Shown: one piece after another, positions 16,944 to 25,431 of the stretch
Layout of the letters: the number at the start of each line of letters is the position of its first letter
Numbering within the stretch: position 1 is the first letter of the stretch
Assembly (NCBI GenBank): GCA_902801375.1
Contig: CADCIB010000014.1
Span: 55,581-119,580 of the forward strand
Direction of reading: 5' to 3'
DNA: 64,000 bases
DNA from: an uncultured Prevotellaceae bacterium
GTDB taxonomy: Bacteria > Bacteroidota > Bacteroidia > Bacteroidales > Bacteroidaceae
Made by a program: the position numbers and the translations under genes
Notes under the pieces: model-generated
Told to the model about the DNA's origin: nothing
The model's input: only the letters and a program-made list of their open reading frames with translations
Databases searched by the model: none

Positions 16944-18113
16944 TTAGAACATAGGCAATTGCCAGATGTAGCCCAGTGAAATGCGGTTTGTGCTATAGTC
17001 GTCGAAGCCATAGGCTTTTGCCTTGTCAGTGTAGCTGTAGTGGCGTCCGACGTAGGTGAGGAAGAAGTGCAGGTTGCTGTTCTTCATCGGATAGAATTCA
17101 AGGCCTGCGAAATAGCCTAAGGCCGTACGATATTTGCCTTTATCGATTGCACCGTTGGCCTTGGAGAATCCTTCGTTCTCAAGCATTCCTTTGACGAAGA
17201 AGTTCCATTTCGGCGAGAAGCGGTACTGCGCCTTCATGACCAGCGAGAGATATTCGGCGTCATTCTGATGACCTCCATGTGCATTGTTGCCCACAATGCT
17301 CGTCACGATGCCTTGGCGGTCGATGCCCTCGCGCATGTACATCACATCGAAGAAAGCGTCGAAATTGTTGATGGTCACCTCATTGCCCAGGGCAACATAA
17401 TGGCTCTGGTTTCCTCTGGCCTGACTCATCAGAGAGTAGCTCCAACGCGTCTTGAACACGTCGCCGAAATTACCATTCCAGTTGGCTGTATAAACCAGTG
17501 GCACCTTCGACTTATGATAGCCTTCGCCATACATGTCGCTCATGCTGGCACTACGGCTGTCGAGCACCTGCAGCTGCACTTGATGGTCGGGGGTTACCTG
17601 GAATTGGAAGTTTGCACCTGTGAGGAAGTTGCTCATATATTCCACCATGTCGGAGTATTCGTAAATCTCTATGGGGTTGAGGTCGAATTCCACACCACCG
17701 TATGCAGCGCATTGCTTACCGAGGAACATTGAGAACTTGTCGTTGACTTTCACACCGATGCCTGCAATGTCGATTGACGAAGCGGGCATGTTGTCGATGC
17801 CGTCGGGAGCGGGAGTGTTGTTGCGGTTCAGACGCTGACGCCAGCGGAAGGAGAAGGTATCGTTGATGTTACCCTTCGCCTCGATACGGATCTGTCGCAT
17901 GTTGAACTTGGCATCCTGAAAGTCGCCGGCATTCTCATTGACATCGAAACTGTTGTTGAGGTTGAGAAGGAAATGGAAGTTGTCCTGCTTCTTCTCCACC
18001 TTCATGACTTTCTCGAACAAGGTTTCCTCACCAGCCGAAAGGTCCCTGTTCTGCTGTGCGCCGGCTGTCAGACCTGCGCATAGCATCATTCCGATTAAAA
18101 TACTCTTTTTCAT
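16944..18113 (-). CDS. OprO/OprP-like outer membrane porin
   Basis: This 389-residue protein has a signal peptide (1-19, ending GLTAGA-Q). A short coiled region follows (about 25-42), then many alternating strands ending in an aromatic-rich last strand (RISLGYIWQLPMF), as in phosphate-selective-porin-like trimers. It lies between periplasmic asparaginase and aspartase in the same unit, with gaps of 34 and 30 bp, so I infer that it admits asparagine, aspartate or dicarboxylates through the outer membrane. Specificity is not visible in the sequence. Confidence 0.7.
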   Translation of the reverse strand: MKKSILIGMMLCAGLTAGAQQNRDLSAGEETLFEKVMKVEKKQDNFHFLLNLNNSFDVNENAGDFQDAKFNMRQIRIEAKGNINDTFSFRWRQRLNRNNTPAPDGIDNMPASSIDIAGIGVKVNDKFSMFLGKQCAAYGGVEFDLNPIEIYEYSDMVEYMSNFLTGANFQFQVTPDHQVQLQVLDSRSASMSDMYGEGYHKSKVPLVYTANWNGNFGDVFKTRWSYSLMSQARGNQSHYVALGNEVTINNFDAFFDVMYMREGIDRQGIVTSIVGNNAHGGHQNDAEYLSLVMKAQYRFSPKWNFFVKGMLENEGFSKANGAIDKGKYRTALGYFAGLEFYPMKNSNLHFFLTYVGRHYSYTDKAKAYGFDDYSTNRISLGYIWQLPMF

Positions 18114-18143
18114 AACTATACCTTATTATTAATTATGAATTCG

Positions 18144-19193
18144 TTAATACTTCTTGAAATACTCCTGGATCTCCTGCCAGTCGTGAGTCTTGGTCAGGGC
18201 AAGCATCAGCAGCACACGGGCCTTCTGCGGGTTGAGCGTCAGGGCAGCCACAAAGTGGTACTTGTCGTCGTCCACCTCACCGTTCAAACAGGTGGGACCT
18301 GTGGGGCAGCGGCTGGAGCGCACGATGTTGATGCCCTTCTCGCGAGCCTTCAGAGCCACGTCGAACACATCCTTATAGAAGTTGCCGTCGCCAACACCTG
18401 CCAGCACGATGCCATCGTAGTTGGCATCCACAAAGGCCTGCATGGGCAGCGGAGAAGCATTGGCATAGCCATAGACGATACCCACCTTCGGCAGTTTCTG
18501 CAGGTTGTCCACGCTGAACTCGCTCTTTGTGGTGTGCAGGTTGTCGATGTTGCGGTTGTAGATGGCTTCACCATTGTAGACATAGCCCACCTTGCCGTAG
18601 TTGGCACTCTGGAAAGTGGCCACATCGGTGGTGTGCATCTTAATCACGTCTTTGGCATCGAGCAGCAGGTTGTTCATGCACACCAACACGCCACGGCCCT
18701 TCGAGTTGGGACTGGCAGCGGCAGCTACGCCTGCATAGAGGTTGCCCGGGCCGTCGGCACTGATGCCGGTAGAGGGGCGCATGGAGCCAACGAGCACCAC
18801 AGGCTTGTCAGAATGCACGGTGAGGTTGAGGAAATAAGCCGTCTCCTCCATGGTGTCCGTTCCATGGGTGATGACCACGCCGTCGTAGTCTTCCTCGTTG
18901 AGGAGCTGGTTGATGCGCTTGGCGAGCTTCAGCCACACCTCGTCGTTCATATCCTGCGAACCGATGTTCACCAGCTGTTCGCCACTGATGTCGGCCAGGT
19001 AGAGCATCTGCGGCACGGCATCGATCAGGGTCTGTACACCCACTTGGCCTGCACTATAGGCAGAGCTGGTGGCTGACTCACTCACACCGGCGATGGTTCC
19101 GCCCGTGGCAATAATTCTAATCTTCGGTTTTGCAACGATGTTTGCTGAAACCAACAGTGCCAACAGCACTACTAAACTACGCATTGTTTTCAT
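18144..19193 (-). CDS. ansB: Type II (periplasmic) L-asparaginase
   Basis: This enzyme hydrolyses L-asparagine to aspartate and ammonia. The 349-residue protein has a signal peptide (1-21), so it acts in the periplasm. It carries both active-site signatures of the family: IIATGGTIAGV with the nucleophilic threonine, and VVITHGTDTMEETAYF. Length and signal peptide fit the high-affinity type II class. The upstream dcu transporter and downstream aspA place it in an asparagine-to-fumarate route. Confidence 0.92.
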   Translation of the reverse strand: MKTMRSLVVLLALLVSANIVAKPKIRIIATGGTIAGVSESATSSAYSAGQVGVQTLIDAVPQMLYLADISGEQLVNIGSQDMNDEVWLKLAKRINQLLNEEDYDGVVITHGTDTMEETAYFLNLTVHSDKPVVLVGSMRPSTGISADGPGNLYAGVAAAASPNSKGRGVLVCMNNLLLDAKDVIKMHTTDVATFQSANYGKVGYVYNGEAIYNRNIDNLHTTKSEFSVDNLQKLPKVGIVYGYANASPLPMQAFVDANYDGIVLAGVGDGNFYKDVFDVALKAREKGINIVRSSRCPTGPTCLNGEVDDDKYHFVAALTLNPQKARVLLMLALTKTHDWQEIQEYFKKY

Positions 19194-19233
19194 AAGCTTT
19201 TTGTTTTGGGGGTTAATAGTTCTTACCTTATTA

Positions 19234-20577
19234 TTAATATAGGAAGGTGATAATCAGGTATCCCACGGCAATCGACACAAATGTCGTGATGAAGCCCGAA
19301 AGTTGGAACGAATGATTGATGACATACTTTCCGATGCGCGTGGTACCCGTGGTGTCGAAGTTGATGGCGGCCACCTCCGTCGGATAGTTCGGGAAGAAGA
19401 AATAACCGTTCACGGCAGGGAACATAGCCACCAGCGCCATCGGGTTGATGCCCAGTCCGATGCCCAGCGGATAGAGGGTGCGCACCGTAGCGGCCTGCGA
19501 GAAGAGCATGATGCTCATGATGAACAGGGCCACAGAGAAGAGGAACGGATACTGCGTCACGATGTCGGCGATATGTGAGCGGAAGAACTCCAGGTTGCCG
19601 TTGAAGAACGTGTCGCCCATCCAGGCGATACCGAAGATGCTCACCATGGCGTTCATGCCCGCACCGAAGATGTTGCCACTGACGGCTTTCTTTACGTCCG
19701 CCTTTCCCACAAGGAGAATCAGCGCGGCTATCGACATCATGATGATTTCAATGGTCTCAGGCATCGTCAGCCTGGTCACCTCGCCATCGATATTGAACGA
19801 CGGGCGCAGACTGGGAATACTGCCGAACAGCACCACCAACACCACTCCGAGCAAGAAGGCCAGTACGGCCCATTTGGCTCGCGGATTGCCTGCATACTCG
19901 CCATTGTTGTCAGCTGTCTCTTTGCTTTCTTCCAAGAGACCAGCAGCCAGTCTGCGCTGGTACTCTGGGTCTTTCTCCAGTTCCTTGCCCACATGGTTCT
20001 GTACGAACGAAGCTACGAGGATGGCAATGAACGACGCTGGAATACATACCAGAAGAATGTCTTTCAGTTCGATACCTTTGCCGCCGAGGATATCGGCCGA
20101 GATCATGGCTGCCGTCGCTGCCGACATCGGACTGCCCGTGATACCCAGCGAGGCCGAGATGGTGGCCACCGTGATGGGCCGCTCCGGACGGATCTTGTTT
20201 TTCCTCGCAATCTCTGAGATGATGGGCAGCAGCGAGTAGCAGGTATGTGCCGTACCGGCCAAGAGACAGAAGAGCCAAGTGGTCAGCGGTCCGTAATAGG
20301 TGATTTGCTCTGGGTGCTTGCGTAGGAAGCGTGCTGCAAGGGTCACTAAGTAGTCAAGACCGCCTGCCGCTTGCAAAGCTGCCGTGGCAGTGATGACGCT
20401 CACGATAATGAGCATCACGTCGATAGGCACCTTGCCCGGGTGCATGCCAAAACCAAATACCAGAATGAGCACACCGATCATGCCATAAATACCCAGACCA
20501 ATGCCACCCACGCGGGCACCAATGAAAATCATGGCCAATACGATGGCCAACTGTATCAATACCAATGTCGTAGCCAT
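19234..20577 (-). CDS. dcuB: Anaerobic C4-dicarboxylate transporter (DcuA/DcuB family)
   Basis: This 447-residue inner-membrane protein has about ten hydrophobic helices and the family length. It includes the N-terminal pair around IYGMIGVLILVFGFGMHPGK and the conserved SASLGITGSPMSAATAAM. Family members exchange aspartate, fumarate and succinate across the membrane under anaerobic conditions. Here it probably imports aspartate made by the periplasmic asparaginase and exports succinate from fumarate respiration. It is first in the unit, and an exact Bacteroidetes-type promoter lies at 20621-20651. The choice between dcuA and dcuB is not certain. Confidence 0.85.
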   Translation of the reverse strand: MATTLVLIQLAIVLAMIFIGARVGGIGLGIYGMIGVLILVFGFGMHPGKVPIDVMLIIVSVITATAALQAAGGLDYLVTLAARFLRKHPEQITYYGPLTTWLFCLLAGTAHTCYSLLPIISEIARKNKIRPERPITVATISASLGITGSPMSAATAAMISADILGGKGIELKDILLVCIPASFIAILVASFVQNHVGKELEKDPEYQRRLAAGLLEESKETADNNGEYAGNPRAKWAVLAFLLGVVLVVLFGSIPSLRPSFNIDGEVTRLTMPETIEIIMMSIAALILLVGKADVKKAVSGNIFGAGMNAMVSIFGIAWMGDTFFNGNLEFFRSHIADIVTQYPFLFSVALFIMSIMLFSQAATVRTLYPLGIGLGINPMALVAMFPAVNGYFFFPNYPTEVAAINFDTTGTTRIGKYVINHSFQLSGFITTFVSIAVGYLIITFLY

Positions 20578-20620
20578 ATTGCAGTATTAAATGATAGATT
20601 CAAATATGATTATGCGATTG

Positions 20621-20651
20621 CAAATATACATAATTTATTTGAAACGGCAAA
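20621..20651 (-). promoter_or_regulatory. Promoter of the dcuB-ansB-porin-aspA unit
   Basis: Read on the minus strand: TTTG (20648-20651), 19 nt, then TATATTTG (20621-20628), an exact fit to the Bacteroidetes housekeeping promoter. The predicted start near 20614 gives a leader of about 37 nt before dcuB. Confidence 0.75.
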
Positions 20652-20706
20652 ATTTATGGCTATTTTTCACATTTGTTAAGGCCTGAAAGGTGTGTGGCCA
20701 AATATA

Positions 20707-20765
20707 TTTTTGCGTCAGAAACAATCCGTTTCTGACGCAAAAATGCTGTGTTTCTGACGCAAAAA
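20707..20765. repeat. 22-bp-period repeat with inverted first copy (array A)
   Basis: GTTTCTGACGCAAAAA occurs at 20728-20743 and 20750-20765 (22 bp apart), and its perfect reverse complement at 20707-20722. The first two copies form a 16-bp hairpin with a 5-nt loop, just after ackA (minus strand), so it can serve as the ackA terminator. The core TGACGC/GCGTCA is shared with the arrays at 7240 and 41012. Confidence 0.7.
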
Positions 20766-20783
20766 CACTTTTCGTCCATGGCT

Positions 20784-21974
20784 TTAGAGCAAGTTCATCG
20801 TGTCGGTGGCAATCATCAGCTCCTCGTCGGTGGGGATGACGCAGACGGTGACCTTCGAGTCGTCGGCAGAGATGACGCGCTCTTCGCCGCGGAAATTGTT
20901 CTTCGAGGCATCGAACTTCACGCCGAGGAACTCCAGTCCCTTGCACACTTCCTCGCGCATGCCAGCCTGGTTTTCTCCGACGCCAGCTGTAAAGACGATG
21001 ATGTCGACGCCGCCCATAGCTGCAGCATAAGCACCAATATATTTCTTGATGCGGTAAAAATACATGTCGAGAGCCAGCTGTGCGCGCTCGTCGCCATTGG
21101 CTGCAGCGTTCTCCACGTCGCGCATGTCGGATGATTCGCCCGTGATGCCCAATACACCACTCTGCTTGTTGAGCAGGTTCGACATGCCATCGGCATCGAG
21201 GTCGAGTTTCTTGGCCAGGAAGGTGATGGCTCCACCGTCGACGTCACCAGCACGGGTGCCCATCATCAAGCCTTCCAGCGGGGTCAGACCCATTGAGGTG
21301 TCCACGCACTTTCCGTCCATGATGGCGGCGATGGAGGCTCCATTGCCGATGTGACAGGTGATGATGCGTTTGCCCTTGGGGTTGACGTCGAGGAACTCGC
21401 AGACACGCTGGCTGACGTAGCGGTGGCTCGTGCCGTGGAAGCCGTAGCGGCGCACGCCATACTGTTTGTACAGCCGGTAGGGAAGGGCGTACATATAGGC
21501 CCGTTTCGGCATGGTCTGGTGAAAGGCAGTGTCGAACACACCCACCTGCGGCAGACCGGGCATCAGTTCGCTTACGGCGCGCACACCTTTCAGGTTGGCA
21601 GGGTTGTGCAGCGGTGCCAGGTCGATACACTCTTCGAATACGTCGAGCACTTCTTCTGTGAGCAGTACGCTCTTATTGAATTTCTCGCCGCCATGCACCA
21701 TGCGGTGGCCTACGGCGTCGATCTCTTTCAGGTCCTTGATGACACCAATCTTCGGGTCGGTGAGCAGGGAGAAGATAAACTTCACTCCCTCTGTATGCTC
21801 AGGAATGTCGTGCATGATTTCTTTCTTGGAGCCGTCGGCCAGTTTTACCTTCACGAATGAGCCTTCCATGCCCACGCGCTCTGCGCCACCAGATGTCATC
21901 ACGCTCTTGTCGTCCATGTTGTACAGTGCGTACTTAATCGAGGAACTACCACAATTCAATACTAAAATTTTCAT
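20784..21974 (-). CDS. ackA: Acetate kinase
   Basis: AckA converts acetyl phosphate and ADP to acetate and ATP. The 396-residue protein has the family start MKILVLNCGSSSIKYALYNM and the second signature TALEGRRLMMGTR-like stretch read here as LTPLEGLMMGTRAGDVDGGA, plus VFTAGVGENQ near the C-terminus. It lies 84 bp downstream of pta on the same strand, the usual pta-ackA pair, giving ATP by substrate-level phosphorylation. A hairpin within the 22-bp array follows the stop. Confidence 0.95.
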   Translation of the reverse strand: MKILVLNCGSSSIKYALYNMDDKSVMTSGGAERVGMEGSFVKVKLADGSKKEIMHDIPEHTEGVKFIFSLLTDPKIGVIKDLKEIDAVGHRMVHGGEKFNKSVLLTEEVLDVFEECIDLAPLHNPANLKGVRAVSELMPGLPQVGVFDTAFHQTMPKRAYMYALPYRLYKQYGVRRYGFHGTSHRYVSQRVCEFLDVNPKGKRIITCHIGNGASIAAIMDGKCVDTSMGLTPLEGLMMGTRAGDVDGGAITFLAKKLDLDADGMSNLLNKQSGVLGITGESSDMRDVENAAANGDERAQLALDMYFYRIKKYIGAYAAAMGGVDIIVFTAGVGENQAGMREEVCKGLEFLGVKFDASKNNFRGEERVISADDSKVTVCVIPTDEELMIATDTMNLL

Positions 21975-22058
21975 AAGCTATTATTGATGTTTGAATTAAT
22001 AGTTGTTGTTTGGAAAGAAATTATTCTATATTCTAATTTCTTTCTTATAAGACTCAAT

Positions 22059-23066
22059 TTATTTGGCGTCCATGGCCTGGCAGGCGGTGATGGCTACAAG
22101 GTAGTAGATGTCTTCCACGGAGCAGCCGCGGGAGAGGTCGTTCACGGGACGGGCGATGCCTTGCAGGATGGGGCCGATGGCCACGGCGTCGCCGAGGCGC
22201 TGCACCAGCTTGTAGGCGATGTTGCCCACTTCGAGACAGGGGAACACCAGCACATTGGCTTTGCCTGCAATGTCGCTGCCTGGGGCTTTCTTCGCACCCA
22301 CACCGGGTACCAGGGCGGCATCAGCCTGTAACTCGCCGTCGATCTTCAGCTGCGGGTCGATTTCCTTGGCTAACCGTGTGGCTTCAATCACCTTGTCGAC
22401 TACTTCATGAGTGGCACTGCCTTTCGTCGAGAAACTTAACATGGCCACGCGTGGGTCGTCGAAACCTGCCACACTCTTGGCGGTCTGTGCCGTGCAGACG
22501 GCAATCTGCGACAGTTGGTCGGCATCGGGCATGGGGGTCACAGCCACATCGCCTACCACCAAGACTCCGTTTTCTCCAAATTCCGGTTTCTTCGTGATGA
22601 GCAGCATGGCACCGCTCACGCAGGTGATACCAGGGGCGGTCTTGATGATCTGCAGGGCAGGACGCAGTGTCTCTCCCGTTGTGGAGAGGGCACCTGAGAT
22701 TTGTCCATCGGCATCACCCGTCTTGATGATCATACAACCCAGGTAGAGCGGGTTCTTCACCAGTTCGCGGGCCTGTTCAAGGGTCATGCCTTTCTTTTTG
22801 CGCAGTTCGGCCAGCAGGGCGGCATACTCCTCACTCTTCTCGCAGTGAAGTGGGTCGATGAGAGAGGCTTTCCCGATGTTTTTCAATCCCTTCTCCTCTG
22901 CCAGGGCATTTACTTTTTCAGGGTTGCCGATGAGGATGATGTCGGCAATGTCGTCGCGCAGCACCATGTCGGCTGCGGTGAGTGTGCGTTCCTCCTCTGC
23001 TTCGGGGAGCACGATGCGCTGTTTGTTGCTTTTAGCGCGTTCAATGATTTGCTGAATAAGATCCAT
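22059..23066 (-). CDS. pta: Phosphate acetyltransferase
   Basis: Pta moves the acetyl group from acetyl-CoA to phosphate, feeding AckA. The ~335-residue protein is the short single-domain form. It has VLPEAEEERTLTAADMVLRD at the N-terminus and the conserved GVGAKKAPGSDIAGKANVLVFP and AIGPILQGIARPVNDLSRG near the end. The ATG at 23066 (MDLIQQIIERAKSNK) is preferred over one 18 codons upstream, because a -7-like TATATTTG (minus strand, 23110-23117) would overlap the longer version. Confidence 0.95.
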   Translation of the reverse strand: MDLIQQIIERAKSNKQRIVLPEAEEERTLTAADMVLRDDIADIILIGNPEKVNALAEEKGLKNIGKASLIDPLHCEKSEEYAALLAELRKKKGMTLEQARELVKNPLYLGCMIIKTGDADGQISGALSTTGETLRPALQIIKTAPGITCVSGAMLLITKKPEFGENGVLVVGDVAVTPMPDADQLSQIAVCTAQTAKSVAGFDDPRVAMLSFSTKGSATHEVVDKVIEATRLAKEIDPQLKIDGELQADAALVPGVGAKKAPGSDIAGKANVLVFPCLEVGNIAYKLVQRLGDAVAIGPILQGIARPVNDLSRGCSVEDIYYLVAITACQAMDAK

Positions 23067-23266
23067 TGTTGAATGATTTAAGTAAAATATGTTCAATGCA
23101 ATTATCTTGCAAATATACAAAGAATCGTGCAGACTTCCTCTCTTCTTGCATGACGATTAATATTATTTAACGTCCAGCGGAAACAGTGGGGCTACTCAGC
23201 CTTGCCGAACGGTGGCATCGTTACAAAAGTGGAATATTATGTTAAATCTTCAAAAAAAACGGGTCG

Positions 23267-23301
23267 TTTGATGGTAAATCCATGAATTATATGTATGTTT
23301 G
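23267..23301 (+). promoter_or_regulatory. Promoter of the Bax-inhibitor-1 family gene
   Basis: TTTG (23267-23270) and TATGTTTG (23294-23301) match the two boxes, with a 23-nt spacer that is a little longer than usual. The leader to the ATG at 23359 would be about 50 nt. Confidence 0.5.
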
Positions 23302-23358
23302 CACGTCTAAAGGCAAGGGGCGACCCTAAGAATAAAACATCATTATCAAAAAGAGAAT

Positions 23359-24084
23359 ATGGAATTACAGAGATTTGAACAAGAAGTGATGAGCGCTCAG
23401 GAGACCCGTCAGTGGGCCGCTACAGCGTTTCCTGCGCTGATGCGCAAAGTGTATGTGTGGATGGCTTTGGCCTTGGTGATTACTGGTTTTACGGCATACG
23501 GCGTGGCCAATAGTCCGGCCATCCTGCAGATGATAGTGTCGAGCAAGGTGTTGTTCTTCGGCATCATCATTGGCGAATTGGCGTTGGTGTGGGGCGTGTC
23601 GGCTGCTATCGGCCGTCTGTCGCTGACCACGGCAACATTGCTGTTCGTGCTATACTCAGTGCTGAATGGCGTCACGATGTCGTTTATTTTCCTGGCTTAT
23701 ACGGCTGAGTCTATCACCAGCGTGTTCCTCATTACGGCCGGTACTTTTGCTGCGATGGCTTTGTTCGGCTATTTCACCAAGGCTGACCTCTCGTCGATGG
23801 GACGCATCCTGTTCATGGCCTTGATAGGCCTGATTGTGGCCACCATCGTGAATATATTCATGAAAAGCAGCGGTCTGGCAATGATACTGAACTACGTTGG
23901 CGTACTGATATTCGTGGGGCTGACGGCATGGGATACTCAGAAGATCAAGCAGATGCTTCTGGAAGCTCCCGATGCTGGTGAGACAGCACAGAAAGTAGCT
24001 TTGATGGGTGCGTTGACGCTGTATCTTGACTTCATCAACCTGTTCATCCACCTGCTGCGCATTCTCGGTAATAGCAGGAACTGA
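23359..24084 (+). CDS. Bax inhibitor-1 / YccA family membrane protein
   Basis: This 241-residue protein has seven hydrophobic helices from about residue 30 to the end and the family features FMALIGLIVATIVNIFMKSS and YVGVLIFVGLTAWDTQKIKQ. Relatives include YccA, which modulates the FtsH protease, and BsYetJ, a pH-sensitive calcium leak channel. Which role applies here is not visible. It is monocistronic, with its own promoter and a strong terminator. Confidence 0.85.
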   Translation: MELQRFEQEVMSAQETRQWAATAFPALMRKVYVWMALALVITGFTAYGVANSPAILQMIVSSKVLFFGIIIGELALVWGVSAAIGRLSLTTATLLFVLYSVLNGVTMSFIFLAYTAESITSVFLITAGTFAAMALFGYFTKADLSSMGRILFMALIGLIVATIVNIFMKSSGLAMILNYVGVLIFVGLTAWDTQKIKQMLLEAPDAGETAQKVALMGALTLYLDFINLFIHLLRILGNSRN

Positions 24085-24102
24085 ATAAGCAATTGCCACA
24101 CG

Positions 24103-24154
24103 AAGGTGGGGGTGCGTCGAAGAACGATCGGGGCACCCCCACCTTATTCTTTTT
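24103..24154 (+). terminator. Intrinsic terminator after the Bax-inhibitor-1 gene
   Basis: A 13-bp perfect stem (AAGGTGGGGGTGC at 24103-24115, GCACCCCCACCTT at 24133-24145) is followed by ATTCTTTTT. Confidence 0.85.
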
Positions 24155-24185
24155 CGGATAATTATACAAAAAAACATCAAAATAT

Positions 24186-24216
24186 TTTGTCAAACAAAAA
24201 GAAATGCATACATTTG
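24186..24216 (+). promoter_or_regulatory. Promoter of argR
   Basis: TTTG (24186-24189), 19 nt, TACATTTG (24209-24216) is an exact consensus promoter. Transcription would begin near 24223, after the upstream ATG at 24218, which decides in favour of the ATG at 24242 as the argR start. Confidence 0.75.
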
Positions 24217-24241
24217 CATGGAAATTCTAATAAACTGCCCC

Positions 24242-24718
24242 ATGAAAGCAAAGACGCAACGATTAGAAGCCGTGAAAATGCTCATTTCCAGTCAGGAATT
24301 GGGGAGCCAGGAAGAAGTGTTGCAGGCTCTGGCCAAAGAAGGTTTCAACGTGACGCAGGCCACGTTGAGCCGCGACATGAAGCAGCTGAAAGTGGCGAAG
24401 GCTTCGACGCTGAACGGGAAGTATGTGTATGTGCTTCCCAACGAAACGATGTACAAACGCGTAACCACACAAAGGATGGCTACAGAGATGATGCAGATGT
24501 CAGGCTTTGTTTCCATCAATTTCTCCGGCAACTTGGGCGTCATCAAGACACGTCCTGGCTATGCCAGTAGCATCGCCTATAATATCGACAGTAGTGGTTT
24601 CCCGGAATTCTTAGGGACAATCGCAGGTGCCGACACCATTTTCCTTGCCTTGAAAGCTGGCGTGTCACGCGATACAGTGATTGACCGGCTCAGCGAGATA
24701 ATTCCCAACATCAAGTGA
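24242..24718 (+). CDS. argR: Arginine repressor
   Basis: ArgR is an arginine-sensing hexameric repressor of arginine biosynthesis and activator of catabolism. The ~158-residue protein has the N-terminal winged helix (about 5-70, GFNVTQATLSRDMKQLKVAK) and the C-terminal arginine-binding domain with GTIAGADTIFLALK. The start at 24242 (MKAKTQRLEAVKML) is chosen because the promoter lies too close to the ATG at 24218. No arginine genes are adjacent in the window, so its targets lie elsewhere. Confidence 0.92.
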   Translation: MKAKTQRLEAVKMLISSQELGSQEEVLQALAKEGFNVTQATLSRDMKQLKVAKASTLNGKYVYVLPNETMYKRVTTQRMATEMMQMSGFVSINFSGNLGVIKTRPGYASSIAYNIDSSGFPEFLGTIAGADTIFLALKAGVSRDTVIDRLSEIIPNIK

Positions 24719-24731
24719 TGTGGAGACTTTT

Positions 24732-25409
24732 TTATGGAGCGATAGTGAAGGTTCGCTGCCATGGGCCGGAATAAGTGTTGATGCGCAGCGAAACATCATC
24801 GCCCGGTTTCAACAGGCAGGGTATGCGAGCCAACGGAATGCTCAGGAACACTTCGGCGGCATAATACTCCGGACAGTTGTTTTGGTTGTGATAGAGACTC
24901 AGTATGGCATGTTGGACACCCGATTCGTCGGTAGAAATAGAATCGCAATAGATGCCCACCATTTGTGAAACCACTTCACCATCGTCCTTTCCCGTCATTA
25001 ACTCCAGATCGAGATTCAGATACCGGCCATTGGCACTTTTCCACACACCAATCACCTTCACGGGGTCTTCCTTTACCTCTTCCGGCTTATCGTCAGAGCG
25101 CTTGCGGATGGACGGCACTAAGACGGTATTTACTGAAACAACGTCAGCCATGTTTTCTACCTTATTATAATATAACAAGGTGCGATAACAACTGTCGGGC
25201 GTGTTCACCCACGACGGCTTAACCGGTTTCTTCAGCAACAACGAATCGCCGTCGTCGGTCATGGCTCTGACCATATAAGCCCTTGCATCGGTGTAGACAT
25301 CGGCGAAGTCGGCCCTCATAAAAGACAATTGTCCATCGCCTGTCTCATAGTCTTCCGATGAGCAGGCGATGAACAATAGGCTGATAAAAGCAAATAGATA
25401 CTTTTTCAA
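24732..25409 (-). CDS. NigD-like lipoprotein
   Basis: This 225-residue protein starts with a lipoprotein signal (LLFIACSS, cysteine 16) and then a beta-rich body. The layout (short OB-like N-terminal part, then a beta-sandwich ending GPWQRTFTIAP) resembles the NigD-like lipoprotein family of Bacteroidales, whose function is not well defined. It follows kbl on the same strand after 22 bp and may be co-transcribed; a role in threonine breakdown is not implied. Convergent with argR (13-bp gap). Confidence 0.6.
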   Translation of the reverse strand: MKKYLFAFISLLFIACSSEDYETGDGQLSFMRADFADVYTDARAYMVRAMTDDGDSLLLKKPVKPSWVNTPDSCYRTLLYYNKVENMADVVSVNTVLVPSIRKRSDDKPEEVKEDPVKVIGVWKSANGRYLNLDLELMTGKDDGEVVSQMVGIYCDSISTDESGVQHAILSLYHNQNNCPEYYAAEVFLSIPLARIPCLLKPGDDVSLRINTYSGPWQRTFTIAP

Positions 25410-25431
25410 TTTTGACTTTCTCGTTTTACGG

